DNA from: Phytoseiulus persimilis
Lineage: Eukaryota > Arthropoda > Arachnida > Mesostigmata > Phytoseiidae
NCBI GenBank assembly: GCA_037576195.1
Contig: CM075103.1
Span: 25,628,723-25,692,722 of the forward strand
Reading direction: 5' to 3'
DNA: 64,000 nucleotides
Part shown: positions 49,403 to 63,309 of the stretch, piece by piece
How the letters are laid out: every line of letters starts with the position of its first letter
Position numbering within the stretch: the stretch's first letter is position 1
Program-made: the position numbers and the translations under genes
Notes under the pieces: generated by a model
Database searches by the model: none
Seen by the model: the letters and a program-made list of their open reading frames with translations, nothing else
What the model was told of the DNA's origin: nothing

Positions 49403-51206
49403 TTGCATATTCTGTAATGTAGAAGGTGCTCACAACCGATGGTAGCTTACGGGCGTCTTTCAGAACAGAGAAAAAAACGACGATGATGATGACAAGAAGC
49501 AAACAAAGCGACTGCCTCGGAAAATGAGTCACCTTAATTGACAACAGCCCCGATCCCGGCGACAGTGCACTTCGTTTTCGCGCACGTCACTTGGATATCA
49601 TACATCCATTGTCACATGAATATTAAATGAATGTAGGAGATGAGAGAGTTTCCCGTCGGCATTATCGAGCTATCTTTCATTCGGTGGTCACGCGTTTCTG
49701 GGTATTCTGCGGCTGGCGGTTTCAGTTACCATCACGCTGTCCGGTCCTGACATCAACAGGAGGCGATCGCTCGATATCATCCGTCAGTGAAGGAATGAAC
49801 GGGTACGCGCTCTTCAACCAGCATTTCCTCTGAAGAGCGGGGGCTCAGAGAAGCATTACGAGAATGGAGAAGCTCTCACCGTTGACAGCGAATCCCACCG
49901 GGTATGATTCCGGAATCCAGAAAATAAATTGGCGCGCACCGTTATTGGAGAGAATATCGGGACTGAATCAATGCTCTATCATAATTGTCGCCGATAAATG
50001 AACTTCTGTTCTTCGGTACATTCCGATCTTGAGAATTTCTGAGTTTCCAAAAATGCAGTACTCAGACAGCCCCAGGCGAAAGGATATTTGCCGTGCGTGT
50101 TTCAGCTTTTCATCATCCGTCCGGACACATTATTCCTCTATCTTTATCCCATTCCTGGCCTCCGATCGTTTCCAGCGCACAGATACTCCTGACTTCCGTA
50201 AATGCGGTCAGGTTGCACCGGAGTCTCATGATGCTTCCACGACATTTGGATTATCTCGGATTAGCCCCCGTGATGTGTCAAAGCTCGGTCTGCGCGAAGC
50301 ATCTCGACACTCAGGCCCCTCGCAGTGGCTTTTGGCGCGCCTAGATTCAAAGAATCTTCCGCCTCCCGAGTGCGGTGTCCCGGAATGGGTACGGGCTGAC
50401 GGCGGGAGCCCTCTCCTCGTGCAGCAAGGCTCCTCAATACTCCTCGGCTGCCGTTCCTCCGGATAGGAGTTCGGGTACACACGCCATCCGCGCACTCGCA
50501 GAAGGAAAGGGCGCCCTCGAGCTCAATCGAGCCGTTTAAGCTCAGGTCCGCTCACTAGTCGCAAGAAGCACAAGCCGAGCGCAAACCGCAAAAAAAACGG
50601 GCGATCCTCGAGTGCACAAAGACAAAGCTTCGTTGAGGTGCTTGCGAACTGCAGCGCGGAAAGAAGCCGAGACACGTCAAACCGCGCGCATCGAACCCAT
50701 CGGAGCAGAAGAAACAATTGCGCCTTCTACAGTACAGGTGTCCGCGAAAATCCACCGACGAATAACAGCGGACGGGTGCAATCTGTTCCGCTCTCATCCG
50801 CGGAAGTGCCTGGCGCGCAGGATCGTGAGCAGAACCAGACCGCTTCAGTATCGAATGTCGTGCAGCCCGGTGCTGCACGCCAGCTGTGAATCTGTCGCCA
50901 CCGTCCGAAGATCCCTCATCCGTTTGAGGAGCCAGCGCTCTTGCCGGAGCCGCTCGAGCACAATCAGTTCGGGGATTCGCGTGCAATTCGACGATCCGAA
51001 GACTCGAGTCTCGAATAATCTTGGAACGAACCTCGATCGCAACGAGTGTCTTGAAACAATAGCGAAAATCGGAAGGAAAGAGTTTACGGTCGTGTTTTGA
51101 AACGCGGGGCCGTTGTTCACGTGGTTTTCGGAGCGATCCGGTAGAATCAAAACTTTTTACGTCATCACCCCGAACAGCTTCAATCACGTTCCAGTTAACT
51201 ATCAAG
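49403..51206. other. Spacer and promoter region of the ERK gene
   Basis: No gene is supported. A 240-codon minus-strand frame (50555-51277) runs through the ERK start exon antisense and has no domain. The last 700 bases are relatively GC-rich and presumably hold the ERK promoter and 5'UTR. A CRE/ATF-like TTACGTCAT lies at 51157-51165, about 42 bases before the ERK start codon. Confidence 0.4.
51157..51165 (+). promoter_or_regulatory. CRE/ATF-like site near the ERK start
   Basis: TTACGTCAT differs by one base from the CRE TGACGTCA core and lies in the presumed 5'UTR or proximal promoter. A single short motif; chance occurrence is possible. Confidence 0.25.
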
Positions 51207-54106
<2,900 letters not shown>

Positions 54107-56224
54107 ACCTTTCATAACTCCACAACCGCTCACTCCAATGGATTACCGTGTTTTGGTTCCGATCATCCGTCTCCTTTAGGTAGCAAGAAGACCTGACCAA
54201 TGCTAAGATGAAGCTTGCATGTTGATCACAGTGGAGGCGATCGTTGCTCAAGTCGGAAATGTCCTAAAGGTTGCCGACGGCATTGTAAGGAGTCGGGCTA
54301 CGGAGCTGTAATTCAGATCTAGAAATATTATATTTTATTCCCAAAACGCTTCGGCGAAGGAGAGCCCAGAAAATACAGATGCAAGCCTGAAACTTCAGGA
54401 ATCGGGACTTTCGGCACATGAAATAGCTATTTCAGGCTCATGGAAACCGAACGCGGTGCCCGAAACCGAAATGATCAATGTATCTCAACTATCTCGGATC
54501 TCGGAAAATAGTCTCGGAATGCTTTAATGTTAAAAAAAGTTCCTTAAGTAAGAATGCGGTGTTCATGCTGGTCGAATCACGCTCTCACGGTGAGATCTGG
54601 AACTTCGCCGTAAAGCGTGGTTCTATGATCTATTGTCCGCCGTCGGTGATTTCAATTGTGAGAGAGTATGCAATGAATGACACTATCGATCAGGTATAGA
54701 AGAGCGCATACCAGCGCCTCTCAGGACAAAAAAAATTATCAAATATGATATGAAGACCAACGAGAGACCTTGGATGGCATGCCTTGCCACACTGTCGTTT
54801 CGTGGCGGTTCGTCAGATAAATACGAACTTGGAACCCTGACTCGAGCACTTTTCGTTTGTATCAGCTTCGGTTCGCCGCTCTCGGTGGAGATGAATACAA
54901 TGCGACGACAGCGTGCCAACCAACTTCTGCCACCAGGTCATTCCAGGTCTACCACGCCGGTACAAGCGCTATATCCGCGAGTAGGGTGGTAACGAATATA
55001 CATTCCTTGTTCAGGCTCTGAAAGGTCGAGAATAATCTGGCAGAGAAGCGATGAAAATCGCGAGGGAGGCACTTCGAACGCGGATCCTTGTTTGCAGCCC
55101 ACAAGGATCAGCCTCGACAAGTTGAGAAACCGCCTTTCGGAAATAGAGCCCTCTTCCGTCCCAGCAGTCGAGCTGAAACGCTGAATCCAGCCAAATTCAT
55201 CAGCCTGTCGCAAATGAGCCCAACGCTATTCCAACCCACAAGTTCCCTCCAGCTGTTTCAGGCAATACCGCAATGGCTGTATTCAAACATGTGCTAGCTT
55301 GTCCAACCTTTGGGAAGGGCCTGTCCTTTTGTCAGGCCGAGCCCGCGGAGTCCCAGCTGTGCCTTATAACGCAGACGGAACGCGGGGCTGACTTCACTGG
55401 CTGGATATGTGTTCGGTCGAAGCGAGCCGCCGCGGGTGAACATTGAACGACAGCAGTGACGGGCTCCGAGAGAGGTATAATATCCATCGATATTCCATTG
55501 AAGAGCTATAAATGCTATCAAATTGTTGTTTCACCGGAGGACTCCTCTGCTGAGGTTGTTCCTTCTCCGTCGAGAAACTTCTTCGAGACTCTGTGCTCAA
55601 TCAAAGCGCCGAAGCCGTTGATTAGTTGCGATAATTGAATTTCACACAGAGGGGCCCTGCTTTCGAATAATTTCCACATGTCTGATCTGACATTTAGAAT
55701 TTGATTATAAACGGCATGATCGGAGAAAAAGTTAGACGTAGGAAACCGAGCCAGAAATTCGGAATAAATGGATCCCTCGCTTGTGGAGCTTCTTGCTGCT
55801 CCGCTCCTGCTGGTAATGCACGTACGAAGGCTTGCTTTGAATTGATGAGCCAGCTCCCCACCGGCGAACTCTAGTGGAGCATACGGTTCCCGCGTCTCCC
55901 TTCACTGTACTCCAACCGCATGGTCTCTCCACAGTTGCATTTGCTAGACATGCATGTAAGCCCGTGAGATCGGATTCATCGCAGAATGCATTCATATGAA
56001 TCAATCCAGCTGGGAAATTACTGATGCTGTCATGCGCGTCCTGCTCCTCCGGAGCGGAAATGTTTGTTTTTGGACAAATATCGCTTCAAGAACCGCATCT
56101 GGACTGAGATGTGAAAGTATCCAAACTAAGAGGCGCTCCTTGTTTCTTCTCCTTCCATGAATATCGGCGCTCTCTGGCTTGCCATGATAGAATCGAGACG
56201 AACGATCTCAGTGTAAGAGACGAG
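54107..56224. other. Spacer downstream of ERK
   Basis: Holds the ERK 3'UTR; no canonical signal is obvious. Short ORFs only. Around 55296-55360 the sequence CTTGTCCAACCTTTGGGAAG followed by GC-rich text recalls termini of some animal hAT elements, but no matching second end or target duplication was found. Confidence 0.35.
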
Positions 56225-56232
56225 ATCCGAAC

Positions 56233-56687
56233 TAGGCTTTGCAACGGTTATTTAACCGCAATAACCGCAATAACCGCAAATATTTTGCGGTTTTTAACCG
56301 CAATAACCGCGAGCGAATTGTGGTTATAACCGCATTTATCCGCAATTTTCCGAAACGTATGATTTTTCGAGAAAGCGTCGCGTCTCATAAGCTTACTCTG
56401 GCTGGGAATCTGGACTTAGGTGCTGAGCGGTTGAAGAGAAATGAATTGCTTCTAGAACTGAGATCTCGTTACATCTGTTCATAATGGGACCTTCTTCCTG
56501 ATAGGAGAGGAGAAGCTTCCTGGAAATCTTCCAGGAAGCATGCTTCCATATAACCGCGGTTATTTGCGGTTATAACCGCGGTTTTCAGTCCTAATTTTGC
56601 GGTTAACCGCTATTGCGGTTATGGATTTGCGATTATCGGTTAACCGTAACCGCGGTTATTTAGGAATGCGGTTATTTGCAAAGCCTA
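56233..56687. mobile_element. hAT-type MITE with AACCGC subterminal repeats
   Basis: A 455-base non-autonomous element. Its termini are TAGGCTTTGCAA and its exact inverse TTGCAAAGCCTA, and it is flanked by a perfect 8-base duplication, ATCCGAAC, at 56225-56232 and 56688-56695. The first and last 110-150 bases are packed with AATAACCGC and GCGGTTATT units in opposite orientation, a layout resembling the clustered transposase-binding hexamers of the Ac element. The centre includes a 10-bp perfect hairpin (56515-56539). No coding capacity. The identical duplications and termini suggest a fairly recent insertion. It differs in terminus from the element at 42960, so it belongs to another hAT family. 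Confidence 0.92.
56515..56539. repeat. Perfect hairpin inside the MITE
   Basis: GCTTCCTGGA and TCCAGGAAGC are exact inverted repeats around a 5-base loop, adding to the folded structure of the element. Confidence 0.65.
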
Positions 56688-57343
56688 ATCCGAACGCCTT
56701 CGCCTATTCCGGGAACCGAGTTGACACTCCTTGTCAACATTGTCTGCAGGAGTATGTCCATAATATTCGACAGATAGAGTTCTCAGAAGTGGATTGAGGG
56801 GTGAGCCCCGATCGGTGATCACGGACGGCGGTGACAACTGTGAAGCTCCGCCGCTCTTTATAGCTTCTAATCCTTGTCAGGCTGGATGAGGACGGGGACA
56901 TTCAAAAGAGATCCTGAATCAGGTGACCAGGGCCGAGAATGCTAGATTTGTGATGAGCGTCGACAGACACGGGCCATGCGAAGAGTATGGGGAGGCAAGG
57001 CGGCACTTTACTTCGTTGATGAGCATGTCAGCTGTATCTCCCCTACTGCTTGAGCTTGTGTGTGGCATCGACCACTCCGTCATCTCACACTCAGCTTCGC
57101 GTTACTTACGTGATCGATCCTTCCTCATCTCAGAGGAGCCGCCTCTCCTCTTTCGTGATCAAAAATCTTCCTGAATGAGCGGAAATGATCGAACGCGAAC
57201 CCGATCATTCAGCATTTTCATGCCCGAAACTTATCCCAGCCTTTCGACTCGTGTCACTTACCCCGCCCCTGTTGCGTCTCCTCCTTTTCCTGGAGAGTGC
57301 CTGGTGAGAACTCCCCGGCAGTCGACATCCTCTCCCTGCCGAT

Positions 57344-57396
57344 CTTAAAATCAGCACGACGGCAGACAGTGAGGAGAGGTCTCTGCTTCAATCAGT
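57344..57396 (+). promoter_or_regulatory. Candidate core promoter of the S1-like gene
   Basis: A weak TATA-like CTTAAAATC (57344-57352) lies about 50 bases before the start codon, and an arthropod initiator-like TCAGT is at 57392-57396. Spacing is only roughly suitable; a start site near the ACAGTGAG at 57366 fits the TATA-like motif better. Confidence 0.3.
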
Positions 57397-57397
57397 T

Positions 57398-57889
57398 ATG
57401 AAACTCGCAATCGTGTTACTCCTATCTGCTGTTGTGGCAACTGCCGCCGGCGCGGAAGCCGCCGCGGGTGCGGCCCGCGACCTCATTGGTGTCTTGCTCC
57501 AAATTATCGGGAGGGCTAATCAGAAGCGGTCCGTGGGCGTTTCTAACGAAGCCGACGGCCAGATCCGCTTATGGTGCGCCTCTAAGGACGACAGAATCAA
57601 GAGGGACGGTAACGAATATATCGACGTAGAGCCCGGGAACGGCATTGGATGGGGTTTCACGCCGAATGTTCTCAACGGATTTTCGGGGGACACTCTCTTC
57701 TGGTGCACCTTCTGCTACAATAATGAGCGTCGCGGTTTCGATGTTTATGACCAAGGCTGGGAGGGCGACAAAGCGAAAGTGCCTGAGAACGGAGTCTTGG
57801 TTTGGAAGATGTACGCAGACAAAGCTGTTCTCAACGACGACGCGACAACACATCTTTACCAGGACTTGAAATTGCAAGGCGATTGCTGA
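57398..57889 (+). CDS. Secreted protein resembling plant self-incompatibility S1 family
   Basis: A single uninterrupted exon of 163 aa. Residues 1-19 are a clear signal peptide (MKLAIVLLLSAVVATAAGA). An amphipathic segment (about 24-41, ARDLIGVLLQIIGRA) then leads to a dibasic QKR (42-44), a possible processing site. From 46 onward the sequence follows the S1 (SPH) pattern: VGVSNE, then RLWCASKDDR (plant family C-x-SKDDDLG), EYIDVEPGNGIGWGFTPN (plant G-x-Y-x-F-x-F strand), DTLFWCTF (plant TLFFCSF), GFDVYD (plant FDVYD) and VLVWKMYAD (plant CLWSV-x-x-DG). Cysteines are 60, 103, 106 and 163; the plant cysteine before the last Trp is missing, and a terminal Cys may replace it. S1 proteins are small secreted ligands or toxins known mainly from plants. 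AATAAA follows at 57964. The resemblance comes from pattern reading, not a search. Confidence 0.75.
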   Translation: MKLAIVLLLSAVVATAAGAEAAAGAARDLIGVLLQIIGRANQKRSVGVSNEADGQIRLWCASKDDRIKRDGNEYIDVEPGNGIGWGFTPNVLNGFSGDTLFWCTFCYNNERRGFDVYDQGWEGDKAKVPENGVLVWKMYADKAVLNDDATTHLYQDLKLQGDC

Positions 57890-57963
57890 TCTACTACCGA
57901 AGGTCATGTGGCGATCCCCGATTCTCACCGGTTTCGATCAGCCGTCGTCGCGTTCGTCTGCTG

Positions 57964-57969
57964 AATAAA
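57964..57969 (+). terminator. Polyadenylation signal of the S1-like gene
   Basis: AATAAA 75 bases after the stop codon, supporting a compact one-exon transcript. Confidence 0.65.
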
Positions 57970-60900
57970 GAACCTTATCTTCCTTCCTGGATGTTGCAAG
58001 CCATCCTCTTGACTGTAAGCAGCCTCCCGTGGGAGCATTTCCAATAAGAGCACGTGGGAATCGTCCCGCTTCTCCAGAAGGGAGGTTTTCCGGGCCCCGC
58101 GGAACGATTTCCTCCAATCACCTCGATCGCCAGAGTCGGTGAGGGAATCTTGGAACCCTCGGAAGATCGTTCTTCGTCGGAAATAACTCGTTTCGGTGAA
58201 GTACGTGAGTCAGCTTGAGCCCCGCTATGAATAAGGGTTCTCCTGGTCTCCGATGACCGTGCTGTCCGACGCGTTAGAACTAAGCAGAGTTTGAGCGCAA
58301 CTCAACCGAGGTTCGCCGCATCGTGAGCCACTCTTGTGATGGTTGGTTACTTAGACGTTCTTTCATTTGTTATGTCATCTGACTGAGGCACAGCATGAAG
58401 AATCCAAGTTCATGAACGCGACACTTCTCAGCTGAAGAATCGTTCCTTCAAGAGCATGCGACGTCGCCGGGGGAAGCTGAGAAAGCTCTCTTCGAACCAG
58501 GAATTGCGTCAGGCCAATTGCTCCGGGAACCGAATCGAAATCTTCCAGCTGGATGTAGCGGAACCCGTTATCGCATCCAGCCTCCTCGTACCAATTCTCG
58601 GAGAGGCATGATAGATGTCGACAACAGCTCGCCGGCTGGGCTCGACTGAACGAACACTATTCGCTGTTTCTCGTAGCGGACCTTGATTTTCTGCTCAATA
58701 CAATCTGATCTGATGGAACTATTATTGGAAGGAGTGTGTGGCAAATCCATCATATCGAGACTTATCTGAAGTTTTCTGGAACAACAGCCCGCGCAAGCTT
58801 CCACGAGACGAGTCGCACATGCTCCCTCCGGACATCTATGAGACTGCCGACCCAGGAGACGATACTTGATCCGAGCTCGGATGCAGTGAAATCTACAATA
58901 TACCCTGGATTCTCGAGGCTGGAGGAAATTCTGGTTCCCCAGAAACTCCACGTTGGGAAGTTCGTCGTCTGAAACGGCCTCCCCCGCAAGACTTCAGGCA
59001 GAACGAACTCAGCCCTCTCTGGGATTGCGATTCTTGATTCTTCAACTATCTAAAACGAGGGAATGAGATCCCGCTCTCTCAATATGGAAGACTGGCAATC
59101 GTCGAAGGGGGAGATGGCTCCAGCCGTCTTGCAAATCAAGACGGCATCGAGAAAGCTGACGAGTACGATAGAGTATGTTCGAGATTTGCTTTATTCCTCG
59201 GATCGTTCCATTCCTATCCACCCGAAGAGGAATGGGTGGTGATAAAATCGCGCCAAACCATTTCAACCCGAGGGACGAGATCTGAACGTCCCATGCACAA
59301 CATCGTCTCAGAAACTACGATAAGTTGGCTTTCTTGAGGTGGAGTAGGCGGCCTGCCCGTTGCGTAACGAAGGAATCCCCTTCTGCTCCACGGGCGTTCC
59401 TCCCCAGATGCCCGCCTCTCAGACGTCCGATTCTCGAACTCCCGAAACTCCTCCTCTCATTGGACGTCACGCTTCGTTGAGCGGAGTATTGATTTGATTC
59501 GAATGGATTGCCTAACTTGATTCCTGCATGCGTTGCGCCTGAGAGGGATTGCTATGTTCGGTTGAAGGGCAATCCAGTGAGAGCGTCATGTGCCCTACGC
59601 GATCATCATCTCTCATGATAGTTGCGAATTCTCTCGTTGTTCTCGTTCTATTGTAATGATCTGGTCAATTCCACGGAAGACTCCCCCCTCGCAATTCTCC
59701 GTTTCGTTTCTTCGTTCATACGCTGTGTTGTTTTCCGCTATATTCTCGCGGTTTCGGTCTGCTCCGGGAATCATGGCCGAAAAACCCAGAGCCGAGGCAT
59801 CCGAACGGAGCTGCTCTGCCAAGCTTCGAACGTGAAAGAATTCATCGGAAAAGCGTTCTTCGAGGAAGAATTCCAAGAATGCGCTGGCGGCTCCAACGAA
59901 AACAACTTGTTGTGATACTTCCCTGCACGGAACCATCCACACAGCTGGCCTATGAACGGACATCGAATGGAATTGAGATGGATGTATTTTGAGCTTGAAA
60001 TGCGAGCGCTGGTAATCCGTAGAGGTTCCCACCGAGGCGTTCTCCGATTTGATGCCTCTACGTGTTCTCCGTGCTAGCACAGTGAGTTCTCATACCCAAA
60101 AAATATGCGTGGGAATCGTTCAAAGCAGTTCCGAATAGGTTCCGAACGTCGCTGCGCGATTATTCGATTCAAGCGTTCGGAGAGGGTTCCATCACTGGAG
60201 AATATCCGGCTGAATCATGAATCTAGCTTGATTTCGAAAGCGATTTGTTCGATTGATGGAACGGTCAATGAGATTGTGGCGGAGTTCTAGCTCAGAGCCT
60301 TTCTCAAAAGCTTGAAGAACTGGGTCAGTGTCAGCCTGTAGGAGTTAATGCTCCGGTGATCGTTCCAACTCTCGGTGGTTGTCGTGGAACTCTCAGCGTC
60401 ACCATTCCCGTTCCATACCATTGTATCAACGTCCAGCAAACAAGAAGCTCTGAGGGGCCCTTTCGTCTATTCTCATTCATAGATTCCAGCTCGAACTGAG
60501 TCCTCCGGAGCGCTTGCGCTGTTGAAATGATATCAACGATTCCAAGGCCTCCTGAAGGCTAGTCTTTCTTCTGCTCCTTCCGGCCATCCACTAGAATTTT
60601 CCCCAGCCAGCAACGCTCAGAGAAGAGTAACGGTATTCTATCGAAAATCAGCAACCCGCAGTAATCCGGGATACATCGGGAGTAGCCGTGACCTCTAACA
60701 CCCCCTCTCCCGGGTGGTACTATCGCGGTTGACCGTTCCCAGATGTTCAGCATGTCCCATAAATCCCACCCCATTCTCAAAATGGGTACATCTCGAGCTT
60801 TCCGGGAGTGTGGCGCGCATCCCCCGAGGAGACTTCCCGTACCGCCAACGACCACGAAATGTACTGCGCGCATGTTTTCTTGCCAATCCCCGATGGGCCG

Positions 60901-62040
60901 TCGTCCAACGGATATCGATGATTCTCGAGCATCAGAGGTGCCCAAGATGGAGTCTTTCATTTATGATGCACTCCCCCATCCTTGCTCTCTCGTCACTCCT
61001 TACAAAGATGAGAACCCCTGGAGGAAGGCCGGGAACAGCTTCGGTAATTCTAGCTCCGAGCGCCTCAGCGGTGCAACACGATCAGGCCATGATTTTTAAG
61101 TACCCGGGGAGAAAACTACAGGAGAGGTCAGATATGGCGAACGGGAACGCCAATAAACAGGTCTGCTGAGTCCGATTTCTCGTACGGGAAACTAGTCCAC
61201 CACGAGACGACAATCTGGGATTTGAGCGCGAACGCACCATGGATCGTGTGGATTGGCTCGTTGTCGGGTCTTCTGACGAGCAGAGGCCGAAGAGCCAGCT
61301 GAGTTTCATCGGTATGGATTTTTCTGCAAATTTCAGCTCCGTGGTTCTCCTCGGAGGAGAAAGAGCCATTGGAACTCGCCGTTTTGTAGCATTCATTGGC
61401 CTCCTCCTTGAGCATACCGTGCAAGGGAGTTCTCACCCGGGCCGCACCTGCTGGCTCGATGGCGGAGGTGCAAGTTCGGCTCTAGGCCATGGGTCCCCAT
61501 GAAGAATCACCGATTTTCGTCGGAGGACTGTCCCCTCAGGGCTTCGCTTTTCGAAAATTTCTGCGCAGTACGATTCGAGTTCTGGGCTTCGACTATCCTC
61601 CTGAAGAATGTCCACCGAGCTCTCATGGGAGCGGTAGGTGGGACATAGCGTATAACTCAGAGTGGATGCGGAAACCGTGCCACATTCCAGCTCATAATTG
61701 ATAAGATGGATTCTCAACTTGCGACAGGGATCTGCGGAGAAACTCCATGGAGGGAACGATCCCTCATCCTCACAGTCATGGGGCTTTTTACCAATTGCAT
61801 CGTCACAGCAAGGTCTGCAATATTTTGCTGGAGAAGGAAAAAATGAACCGAGAGCCTGTCTGTTCGGAAGCTCGGCAAAGTATCCTCGAGTGTTCTCGCA
61901 TTGGGCGTAATCCATAACCGCTGTGAGGCGGCATAGTTTCAATCTGCGAATATTGATAAGTAGCGACTGGGAAGAACTTCCTGACATCTGACCCTTCACC
62001 TGGTAGAGCTGAAACAATCGCGGGCGGAATTCCGGAATTC
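57970..62040. other. Spacer with no supported gene
   Basis: Several ORFs of 130-210 codons occur, notably minus 59613-60080 (155 codons, ending RENSQLS) and minus 61433-62065 (210 codons, Cys-rich). Neither has a recognised domain or clear splice sites. No repeats or RNA genes were seen. Confidence 0.35.
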
Positions 62041-62050
62041 CAAATCGGTT

Positions 62051-63187
62051 AGCCCTGGGCGGCACTTTCTGGGGGCGGCATTGTCATATTTACCTGTCAC
62101 GAGTTCCGGCATCAATAAAAAAATAACGCTTGCGAGAAAGCTACGCATCAAGATTTCAGTTCAATTTCGTCGTCTTTCAATGCCTCTCTCCCCAAACCGT
62201 TGGACTTACGATCAGAGCCAAGGCGTATGAAACCATGCAGAGCCGTTCACTAATAGTTTTGCGTGGTGACGTAGCCGTTCGTTTGTCAATCAAGTTGGGA
62301 AAGTCAACAACAAAGTTCAGTTGGACATGAAACGCGTCAAGGAAAGCGGTGCCGCATTCCGAGAGAAGCGGAAACTGAGGGAGGAAGAAATGAAGAAACT
62401 AAGGGGAAGTTTCCTCAAGTACTTGCATCGACAAGGGGCCATGGCTGAAGCTTCCAGTAACGCAAACGCGTCAGCTGCCGGCGGTACCCGTAACGCATCC
62501 TCCGAAAGTGTTAGTAAAACTGCAGACAAAAGTACAAACGAACTGGTGCTGAACCCGGAATTCAAGATCGAAAGCACTAGACTCCAAAGTTTGATTAATT
62601 CTGCCGAGTCTGGAGAGAGGAAACGAACCGTAGACGGAGGCCCACTCGACCTACTACATTTCATACAGGAATACGAGCTCGGTAATTCAATCGCGAACAT
62701 CGTGATTCTAATTCGGATCTTCCTGACTATCGGGATCAGCGTTGCGTGTTGCGAGCGCAGTTTCTCCGAACTGACGTCTATAAAAACCTATCTCCGGTCA
62801 ACCGTGGGCGCTCAGCGTCTCAACAGCCTTGCCATTTGCCATCCTCTCAGTCGAGCACCAGCTGACGAAGAAGCTCGACTTCGAGAGCGTCATCAAAAAG
62901 TTCGCGGAGAACAGTAGTACTTTTTCGTAAGCGGAGTTTGTAGCGAAAATTAGAAGGAAAGAAAAAACGAAAAAAAAGTCTCTCATTTTCCAAGCATCCA
63001 CGTCTTGAGGGATGGGAACCTTCCCATTAATCAGACCACGGCCAATTGGACTTGAGTTCGCTGACACTGACGAAGCTGCTTTCAAAAAAGTGATGCCGAT
63101 AACGTCAGGGGAAATCAGTGGAGGGGCGGCATTTCCCAAGTCGGGCGGTTCCGCCCCGGGCGGCACTAGGTAGTTGCACGCCACTGC
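62051..63187 (+). mobile_element. Deleted hAT (ZMYM-type) transposon remnant
   Basis: The right end reads GGGCGGCACTAGGTAG then TTGCACGCCACTG, whose complement begins CAGTGGCGTGCAA, a hAT-type terminus ending at 63187. Subterminal GGGGCGGCATT and CCGCCCCGGGCGGCACT motifs lie at 63122-63169, and matching GGGCGGCACTTTCTGGGGGC lies at the left (62058-62077). The exact left terminus and target duplication were not found, so the left limit is approximate. The element carries one open frame (62327-62917) for a shortened transposase. The subterminal layout matches the element at 42960-43577, so the two are probably relatives. Confidence 0.65.
62327..62917 (+). CDS. Internally deleted hAT transposase (N-terminal motif plus dimerisation domain)
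   Basis: An open frame of 196 aa. The start (MKRVKESGAAFREKRKLREE, then GSFLKYL) matches the basic SGA-RKKRK leader with a G-x-L-x-K-F/Y motif seen at the N-terminus of ZMYM1-like hAT transposases. Residues of about 125-170 (RIFLTIGISVACCERSFSEL then TYLRSTVGAQRLNSLAI) are the hAT C-terminal dimerisation domain. The zinc-finger and the roughly 500 residues of RNase H-like catalytic core between them are absent, replaced by a Ser/Ala/Asn-rich linker. It cannot catalyse transposition but keeps the part that dimerises. Frame integrity could reflect a young deletion derivative or retained function. Confidence 0.8.
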   Translation: MKRVKESGAAFREKRKLREEEMKKLRGSFLKYLHRQGAMAEASSNANASAAGGTRNASSESVSKTADKSTNELVLNPEFKIESTRLQSLINSAESGERKRTVDGGPLDLLHFIQEYELGNSIANIVILIRIFLTIGISVACCERSFSELTSIKTYLRSTVGAQRLNSLAICHPLSRAPADEEARLRERHQKVRGEQ

Positions 63188-63303
63188 TCGACCCATGATC
63201 ACGAACCACTTCATCATCATCTGAGCTGCTTAGTGAGCCCGCACACGGAGCACTGACACACGGAACAAACGCTAAAGAAACGCTTGTCAGAGGAAAGTCC
63301 TAT
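62918..63303. other. Transposon right end and spacer before MRPL3
   Basis: Carries the transposon terminus to 63187 and about 115 bases of spacer. No gene is supported. Confidence 0.4.
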
Positions 63304-63309
63304 TTTATT
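63304..63309 (-). terminator. Polyadenylation signal of MRPL3
   Basis: TTTATT on the plus strand gives AATAAA on the minus strand, 81 bases after the MRPL3 stop. Confidence 0.65.

Noticed and set aside
55296-55365. CTTGTCCAACCTTTGGGAAG, resembling termini of some hAT elements
   Set aside because: No inverted partner or 8-base duplication found, so not called as an element.
62798-63220. 140-codon minus-strand ORF
   Set aside because: Antisense to the hAT dimerisation domain and its terminal repeats; no motif.
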